Below, one piece after another: positions 6,640 to 10,785 of a stretch of DNA of 10,785 nt. Every line of letters begins with the position of its first letter. Within the stretch, counting starts at the first letter, position 1. This stretch comes from JAAYDK01 sp964543935 (GTDB lineage: Bacteria > Spirochaetota > Spirochaetia > Sphaerochaetales > Sphaerochaetaceae): NCBI GenBank assembly GCA_964543935.1, contig CAZJAK010000077.1:1-10785 (forward strand). The letters are read 5' to 3'. The notes under the pieces were generated by a model. It had not been told where the DNA came from. It searched no databases and saw only the letters and a list, made by a program, of their open reading frames with translations. Both the position numbers and the translations under genes were made by a program.

Positions 6640-6665
6640 CAGGGACAAACCTCGTGTGATACCAT
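6637..6665 (+). promoter_or_regulatory. Candidate dctP promoter positioned as at copy 1
   Basis: TTGCAG (6637-6642), 17 nt, then TACCAT (6660-6665), with TGA directly before it as an extended -10. The distances from operator to both hexamers are the same as at 4985-5032, although the -10 is weaker (4 of 6). The predicted start is near 6672, giving a leader of about 54 nt. Confidence 0.45.
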
Positions 6666-6725
6666 TTCATCAAGGATGCCGGGAGGAAAATTCTGGCGGA
6701 AATCTTTTTTGAAAAGGAGCATTGT

Positions 6726-7712
6726 ATGAAGAAACTAGTCGTTGTACTAATGATTCTCTGCGTGACATGCTCGTCTGTTTTTGCCCAAGCCATGGCTGAG
6801 CAGCAGACAGTCATGATCAAATGGGGTTCTGTGCACACCCCGGAATCGTTGACGACTCAGATGATGAACAGGGTCATCACCAACGTTAACGAAAAAACCC
6901 AAGGAAGGGTGAAGATTGAAGGATATCCCAGCAGTGCCCTTGGTGGTTCCAGGGATTTGGTGGAAGGAGTTCAGAACGGCCTGGTGGACATGTGTACTGA
7001 GGGACCGGCTCAATTTGCATCGGTAGGGATTCCCGTTGCCGATATCGCTGAAGCCCCCTACATCTGGAAAGATCGCGCCCACATGAGCAGAGCGATGAAC
7101 GGACAATTTGGAGATTGGCTCAACAAAACTTTCCAGGAACATGATGTACGCATTCTCGGCACGTTCTATTACGGGGTCAGGCAACTGACCACCACCGATA
7201 AACCAGTCTATAGCATCAATGACGTGAAAGGCATGAAGATCCGTGTTCCTCAATCGGCGATGTACATGGCCATGATTGAATCGTGGGGGGCCAAAGCAAC
7301 TCCGATGAACCTCGGCGAACTCTATCTGGCTCTCTCCACACATGTTGCCGATGCTCAAGAGAACCCGCTGGCGACCTTTAACGCCCAAAAGTTCTACGAG
7401 ATTCAAAAATATGTGGTGCTTACCCAACACATCATTTGCCCGAACTGCATCTTCATCAACGAGAAGGTGTGGCAGAAAATCAGTCCTGCCGACCAGAAAA
7501 TCGTCGAGGATGTCGTTGCTGAAGCCATCGCTTGGCACGATGCCGAAAACGTCAAACTCGAAGAGCAGTTGAAGAAAGACCTCGTGGCCAAAGGTGTCAC
7601 CATCATCACACCCGATGTGGAGTCGTTCCGGAAGGTTACCGGGCCATATGTCGCCGCTCAGTTCGAAAGCAAGTGGGGCAAGGGAACGTGGGACATGGTC
7701 CAGGGACTTTAG
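6726..7712 (+). CDS. dctP: TRAP transporter periplasmic binding protein, DctP family
   Basis: This 328-aa secreted solute receptor captures an organic acid for the DctQM membrane complex. Residues 1-20 form a signal peptide with probable cleavage after SSVFA. The DctP hallmarks are present: GGSRDLVEGVQNGLVDM, then KGMKIRVP with Arg173, the arginine that in studied DctP proteins salt-bridges the ligand carboxylate, then GAKATPMNLGELYLAL and DAQENPL (209-215, binding Asn213). The family usually reads VDGQENP, so ADAQENP is a mild deviation. The ribosome site AAGGAG sits 8 nt before the ATG. Expression is probably controlled by GntR through 6618-6639. The ligand is a carboxylate by family rule. 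The flanking aldolases suggest a hydroxy/oxo sugar acid or 4-hydroxy-2-oxo acid, but that is inference. Confidence 0.93.
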   Translation: MKKLVVVLMILCVTCSSVFAQAMAEQQTVMIKWGSVHTPESLTTQMMNRVITNVNEKTQGRVKIEGYPSSALGGSRDLVEGVQNGLVDMCTEGPAQFASVGIPVADIAEAPYIWKDRAHMSRAMNGQFGDWLNKTFQEHDVRILGTFYYGVRQLTTTDKPVYSINDVKGMKIRVPQSAMYMAMIESWGAKATPMNLGELYLALSTHVADAQENPLATFNAQKFYEIQKYVVLTQHIICPNCIFINEKVWQKISPADQKIVEDVVAEAIAWHDAENVKLEEQLKKDLVAKGVTIITPDVESFRKVTGPYVAAQFESKWGKGTWDMVQGL

Positions 7713-7728
7713 GATCCACGCATTCAAA

Positions 7729-7749
7729 TGCGGGGCTGAGCGCCCCGCA
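7729..7749 (+). other. Intercistronic hairpin between dctP and dctQ
   Basis: A perfect 8-bp GC-rich stem TGCGGGGC/GCCCCGCA with a 5-nt loop lies in the 56-nt gap between dctP and dctQ. The following bases (CTTTCTCT) are only weakly T-rich, so it is more likely a partial attenuator or a 3'-end stabiliser than a full terminator. Such structures commonly let binding protein be made in excess over membrane subunits. Confidence 0.6.
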
Positions 7750-7768
7750 CTTTCTCTGAAGAGATACT

Positions 7769-8284
7769 ATGAAAAAAATCTTATCGAGCGTGAAAGTATT
7801 CACCGAAAAGGCAGTCGATTGGCTGAGTATTTTCCTCTTCTGCGTCATATTCATTTTCGGCCTGATGCAAGTCATATCGCGGTGGCTCTTCAGGAATCCC
7901 CTCACATGGTCTGAAGAAAGTATCCAACTGATGTACGTATGGATTTGTTACCTTGGATGGATCATTGCCGAACGCAAGGGGTCCCACATCAGGATTACCT
8001 TTGTCGTCAGCAAGTTACCGAAAAAGGCGCAGTTGTATGTCAATGTGTTCAACCATATCCTCACCATCACATTCTCGGTCTTGATGGTCATCTACGGCAT
8101 TTCCATGGTCAAACGATCCCTCGGCACGCCCGTCACTCTGCCATGGCTCCATTACGGCTGGGTATACGGCATCGCTCCAGTTGTCAACGCCATCATCGTG
8201 GTCTATGAGATCATCTTCCTGATCGAAGAACTACAGGGGAAAAGACCCTCCTTCCATGTGGAAGAATTGGAGGTGGAAGCATGA
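7769..8284 (+). CDS. dctQ: TRAP transporter small membrane subunit, DctQ family
   Basis: This 171-aa inner-membrane protein is the small subunit of the TRAP transporter. Four hydrophobic helices can be read at about residues 18-36, 52-67, 92-114 and 130-153, the DctQ topology. The family's W-x-E motif region after helix 1 is TWSEES (46-51). The start ATG follows the weak site GAAGAG, so initiation may depend partly on the preceding hairpin region. The stop TGA overlaps the dctM ATG (ATGA), which indicates coupled translation. DctQ is needed with DctM for transport but carries no ligand signature. Confidence 0.92.
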   Translation: MKKILSSVKVFTEKAVDWLSIFLFCVIFIFGLMQVISRWLFRNPLTWSEESIQLMYVWICYLGWIIAERKGSHIRITFVVSKLPKKAQLYVNVFNHILTITFSVLMVIYGISMVKRSLGTPVTLPWLHYGWVYGIAPVVNAIIVVYEIIFLIEELQGKRPSFHVEELEVEA

Positions 8285-9561
8285 CCTTGTCATTGATCCT
8301 GTTTGCCGTGCTATTGTTCACCGGACTTCCCCTCTATGTGAACCTCGGGTTGGTCTCCTTCCTCTATTTCTTCATGAACGGATTGCCGCCGGCAGTGGTT
8401 GTTCAACGCATCACACAAGCTGGCAACTCGTTCACTATGATTGCCGCACCCTTCTTCATCCTTATGGGCAACTTGATGAACACCTCCGGTGTCACTCGCA
8501 AAATGTTCAACTTCGCCAATACAATCGTCGGCACAGTCCCAGGCGGGATGGGTCATGCCAACATCATCGGCAGCGCTATGTTCGCAGGGATGAGCGGAAC
8601 GGCAGTGGCCGATGCTGGCGGTTTGGGCAACATAGAAATCGAAGCCATGAGAAGTGTCGGATACGATGCCGACTTTTCCTGTGCGGCCACGGTTGCTTCA
8701 TCGGTGCTCGGCCCGATCATCCCTCCTTCGTTACCGATGGTCATTCTGGCTGTGGCAGCCGAAGCATCCATCGGCCGATTGTTCATGGCAGGTATAGTCC
8801 CAGGAGTATTGATGGCGGCCGGCTTGTGCGTCGTGGTGGCATATTATGCAAAGAAACGCCATTACCCAAGCAATCCCAGACCGTCTTGGAAACAAATCTG
8901 GGTCGCCTTCAAAGAGGCGTTCTTAGCATTGTTGGCCCCAATCATCCTCTTCGTAGGAATTTATCGTGGCGTCATGACCCCCACCGAGGCAGCCATAGTA
9001 GCGGCTTTTTATTCGTTGGCCATTGGACTGTTAGCTTATCGGGATTTGAAGTGGAAAGATCTCCCCAAGGTGTTCCTCACCTCCTGTGAAACCACTGGAG
9101 TTGTGTTGGCGCTGGTGATGGTGGCCAGCATTTTCGGATATGTGCTTTCAGTGGCCCGCATCCCGCAGATGATGAGCACCATGTTGCTCTCATTTGCCCA
9201 TTCGAAGTTCTTGCTTTTACTGATCGTGAATGTATTCTTGCTCATCATAGGCATGTTCATGGAAGGCACGGCCGCCATCTTGATCCTGACACCGATTCTC
9301 ATTCCAGCCATGATGAAAGTGGGGGTATCCCAAACTCAAGCCTGCATGATCATGATCCTCAACCTGATGATAGGTGTTGCCACACCACCGGTTGGCGTGG
9401 TGCTCTATGTCGTGTCGCATGAGGCGAAGGTCTCATTCGAACGGGTCACTAAAGCCACACTTCCCTTCTTGATTCCCTTGTTTATCGTCTTGGCCATGGT
9501 GACCTACATTCCAGCAATATCGACTTGGATACCTGATTTGATCCTTGGGGTATCAACATAA
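8281..9561 (+). CDS. dctM: TRAP transporter large membrane subunit, DctM family
   Basis: This 426-aa sodium-coupled transport channel has standard family length and eleven or twelve hydrophobic segments. The conserved core is clear: FFILMGNLMNTSG, then SAMFAGMSGTAVADAGGLG, GYDADFSCAATVASSVLGPIIPPS, the second-half EGTAAILILTPILIPA, and NLMIGVATPPVGVVLYV near the C-terminus. GGAGG lies 7 nt before the ATG, inside the end of dctQ, and the two reading frames overlap by four bases. The stop is 13 nt before the second aldolase, so transporter and aldolase are almost certainly co-transcribed. This direct link ties import to retro-aldol cleavage. Confidence 0.95.
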   Translation: MTLSLILFAVLLFTGLPLYVNLGLVSFLYFFMNGLPPAVVVQRITQAGNSFTMIAAPFFILMGNLMNTSGVTRKMFNFANTIVGTVPGGMGHANIIGSAMFAGMSGTAVADAGGLGNIEIEAMRSVGYDADFSCAATVASSVLGPIIPPSLPMVILAVAAEASIGRLFMAGIVPGVLMAAGLCVVVAYYAKKRHYPSNPRPSWKQIWVAFKEAFLALLAPIILFVGIYRGVMTPTEAAIVAAFYSLAIGLLAYRDLKWKDLPKVFLTSCETTGVVLALVMVASIFGYVLSVARIPQMMSTMLLSFAHSKFLLLLIVNVFLLIIGMFMEGTAAILILTPILIPAMMKVGVSQTQACMIMILNLMIGVATPPVGVVLYVVSHEAKVSFERVTKATLPFLIPLFIVLAMVTYIPAISTWIPDLILGVST

Positions 9562-9574
9562 GCGAAACTATAAG

Positions 9575-10342
9575 ATGAAAACCACAAAAGAAAAACTAAG
9601 AGCCTGTGAGAAGGTCATGGGTATGCATGTGCTGCTTGCCGACCCATGCATTTCGGAGTTGTGCGGAAAACTAGGATTCGATTTCTTATGGATAGACACC
9701 GAACATTCCGCCATCGACTATCACATCCTCATCACCCACTTGATGGGAGCGGCAGCAGCAGGATGCGACTCGATCGTACGCATCCCATGGAATGACGCTG
9801 TTTTAGCGAAGCGGGTTTTGGAGCAAGGACCCACGGGAATCCTCTTCCCCATGGTGAACACCCCTGAAGAGCTTGAGAATGCCATGAGCAGTACCCTCTA
9901 TCCTCCGTTGGGAACGCGTGGATTCGGTCCTATACGGGCTGTGGATTACGCCATCATGGACCAAGAGGAATACATCCACCACACTACTGTGGAGAAAATG
10001 ATCCGGATGGTACAGATCGAAACGAAGACCGCGGTCGACAACCTCCCCCGGATGTGTGCCAATCCTTGGGTTGATTGTTTTATGATCGGACCTTGCGATT
10101 TGTCCGCTTCCATCGGACATTTGTATAAAATCTATGAGAAGCCAACTACAGACCTGATCAGGTTGGCTGCACGGATGTGCCACGATGCCGGCAAGTCCAT
10201 CGGCATCTCCATCGCCACCGAGAATCCCGAGCAAATCCGCTTCTGGTATGATATGGGCATCAATGTGATATCATGCGGGTCGGACACGAGCCATATCGTC
10301 AACGGGGCAAGACGCACCTTGGAGTATCTCAAAGCCTTGTAA
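9575..10342 (+). CDS. HpcH/HpaI-family class II aldolase (second copy)
   Basis: This 255-aa paralogue of the aldolase at 5078 has the same catalytic set: His44 (WIDTEHS), Arg69 (IVRIP), Glu149 (VQIET) and Asp175 (IGPCDLSAS), at exactly HpaI spacing for the metal ligands. YPPLGTRGFGPIRA (109-122) is present. It also has Cys before the metal Asp. Outside the motifs it differs widely from the first copy, so it is not a recent duplicate and may act on another stereoisomer or chain length. The ATG at 9575 has no recognisable ribosome site, and translation probably depends on coupling to dctM 13 nt upstream. A TTG at 9545 in frame would add ten residues that are dctM sequence out of frame. It ends the TRAP operon. 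The substrate is unknown. Confidence 0.9.
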   Translation: MKTTKEKLRACEKVMGMHVLLADPCISELCGKLGFDFLWIDTEHSAIDYHILITHLMGAAAAGCDSIVRIPWNDAVLAKRVLEQGPTGILFPMVNTPEELENAMSSTLYPPLGTRGFGPIRAVDYAIMDQEEYIHHTTVEKMIRMVQIETKTAVDNLPRMCANPWVDCFMIGPCDLSASIGHLYKIYEKPTTDLIRLAARMCHDAGKSIGISIATENPEQIRFWYDMGINVISCGSDTSHIVNGARRTLEYLKAL

Positions 10343-10360
10343 TAAAGGATTGAGAAGCCG

Positions 10361-10416
10361 TTCATCGGATGTCTTACTCGGCATGATTGCAACTCTTGTG
10401 TAAGCCGTCCGATGAA
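10361..10416. repeat. Long inverted repeat after the aldolase operon
   Basis: TTCATCGGA (10361-10369) pairs perfectly with TCCGATGAA (10408-10416). Inside, CTTAC (10373-10377) pairs with GTAAG (10400-10404), giving a two-stage stem with a 3x3 internal loop. It starts 18 nt after the aldolase stop, where a terminator is expected, but no T-run follows on either strand. It may be an operon-end stabiliser or Rho-linked end. Confidence 0.6.
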
Positions 10417-10497
10417 GAAGAGTCGGATATGCACACCGTGTTGGGAATCGATTCACCGCAACGAAGCAACATTGGATCAACTTGACTTCACGATGAA

Positions 10498-10537
10498 CAC
10501 AAGCTAAAAGTGCAACGATATGCAGTTTTAGCTTGTG
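10498..10537. repeat. Perfect 12-bp inverted repeat, intergenic
   Basis: CACAAGCTAAAA (10498-10509) and TTTTAGCTTGTG (10526-10537) are perfect complements. Within the loop TGCA (10511-10514) can pair with TGCA (10521-10524) beyond a single mismatch. There is no T-tract on either side and no nearby gene end. It may be a repeat-family palindrome or a remnant of a mobile element; a single copy in this window cannot decide. Confidence 0.65.
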
Positions 10538-10611
10538 ATGCACCTGTTGAGTCAAAGGAGCTTGCGAAGTAGCTCATGTAGAACCCTCAAGAGGAAGAAA
10601 ACGCTTAATAT

Positions 10612-10636
10612 TCCAAAATTACGGCTTAATTTTGGA
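10612..10636. promoter_or_regulatory. AT-rich palindrome upstream of the ATPase gene
   Basis: TCCAAAATTA (10612-10621) and TAATTTTGGA (10627-10636) form a perfect 10-bp inverted repeat with a 5-nt loop. TATTCCAA recurs just outside it (10609-10616 and 10641-10648), and GCTTAAT occurs twice (10603-10609 and 10624-10630). It lies upstream of the candidate -35, so it may be an operator for the ATPase gene. The rest of the gene-free stretch 10343-10699 holds only the repeats listed here and no supported coding region. Confidence 0.45.
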
Positions 10637-10664
10637 TTACTATTCCAATATTTACGCATTTTTC

Positions 10665-10693
10665 TAGAATCCATCGTAATGGTATGGTATAGT
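10665..10693 (+). promoter_or_regulatory. Candidate promoter for a leaderless ATPase mRNA
   Basis: TATAGT (10688-10693, 5 of 6) is preceded by TGG, an extended -10 (TGnTATAGT). The -35 region TAGAAT (10665-10670) is poor, as is usual for extended -10 promoters. A start seven bases after the hexamer would fall on the A of the ATG at 10700. Confidence 0.5.
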
Positions 10694-10699
10694 GCAAGC

Positions 10700-10785
10700 A
10701 TGAACAAGAGCAGGAAAATTACACAAGCTATCCAAAGGCTTACAGACCACCATAAGGTGGTGGTTCTTACTGGGGCACGACAGAC
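10700..10785 (+). CDS. AAA_14/DUF4143-type ATPase, N-terminal fragment
   Basis: Twenty-eight codons are visible before the right edge. The fragment begins MNKSRKITQAIQRL and ends HHKVVVLTGARQ followed by AC, the start of a Thr codon. A short N-terminal helix followed by a beta strand and G-x-R-Q is how AAA_14 ATPases (often with C-terminal DUF4143) enter their Walker A loop, normally completed as GKT in the next few residues, here outside the window. No ribosome binding site precedes the ATG, in line with a leaderless transcript. Its function cannot be given; members of this family are widespread accessory ATPases of mostly unknown role. Confidence is limited by the fragment length. Confidence 0.6.
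   Translation, partial: MNKSRKITQAIQRLTDHHKVVVLTGARQ

Noticed and set aside
6747..7727. Open frame of 326 codons antisense to dctP
   Set aside because: It mirrors the dctP gene almost exactly. The forward product has a signal peptide and DctP motifs, so the reverse frame is a codon-bias shadow.
8256..9089. 277-codon plus-strand frame overlapping dctQ and dctM
   Set aside because: The translation is rich in Arg, His and Ser with no hydrophobic helices, while the overlapping dctM frame matches the family throughout.
10271..10555. 94-codon minus-strand frame overlapping the end of the second aldolase and the repeat region
   Set aside because: No ribosome site or family resemblance; it runs through two inverted repeats and part of a well-supported gene.
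1..10785. CRISPR arrays, tRNA or rRNA genes
   Set aside because: No regularly spaced repeats, cloverleaf sequences or rRNA-like stretches were seen on either strand.

Overview
The window looks like the chromosome of a Gram-negative-type anaerobe, most likely a spirochaete near Sphaerochaeta. This is a tentative call. It rests on overall protein character, the style of the signal peptides (for example the residues around GAGVQE in the partial PhnD) and moderate-to-high GC with strong AGGAGG-type ribosome binding sites. No rRNA or marker gene is present to confirm it.

Layout. Positions 1-2647 (minus strand) hold a PhnC-PhnE-PhnE-PhnD type ABC importer for phosphonate, phosphite or a related oxyanion. 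The ATPase gene is first, two permeases follow (joined by a TAATG stop/start overlap), and the binding-protein gene is cut by the window edge. A 339-bp divergent intergenic region (2648-2986) holds a candidate phnC promoter with a leader of about 200 nt rich in stem-loops, and a katA promoter with a 17-bp palindrome lying in it. On the plus strand come katA (haem catalase, 2987-4522), a clear rho-independent terminator, and a small alkyltransferase-like (ATL) gene in which tryptophan replaces the alkyl-accepting cysteine.

Positions 4985-10342 form one catabolic locus. It contains an HpcH/HpaI-family class II aldolase, a GntR/FadR-type (FCD) regulator, a complete TRAP transporter (dctP, dctQ, dctM) and a second HpcH/HpaI aldolase. 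A 22-nt element, 21/22 identical in its two copies and centred on the palindrome TGTAGTACA, sits at the same position relative to a promoter upstream of both transcription units. This strongly suggests that the local GntR protein controls both. The likely logic is uptake of an organic acid by the TRAP system, retro-aldol cleavage by the two aldolases, and substrate-responsive derepression. No dehydratase, dehydrogenase or kinase lies in the window, so the substrate is unknown.

Positions 10343-10699 hold no convincing gene but carry several long inverted repeats. At the right edge, the first 28 codons of an AAA_14/DUF4143-type ATPase begin at an ATG six bases after a good extended -10 box, which suggests a leaderless mRNA.
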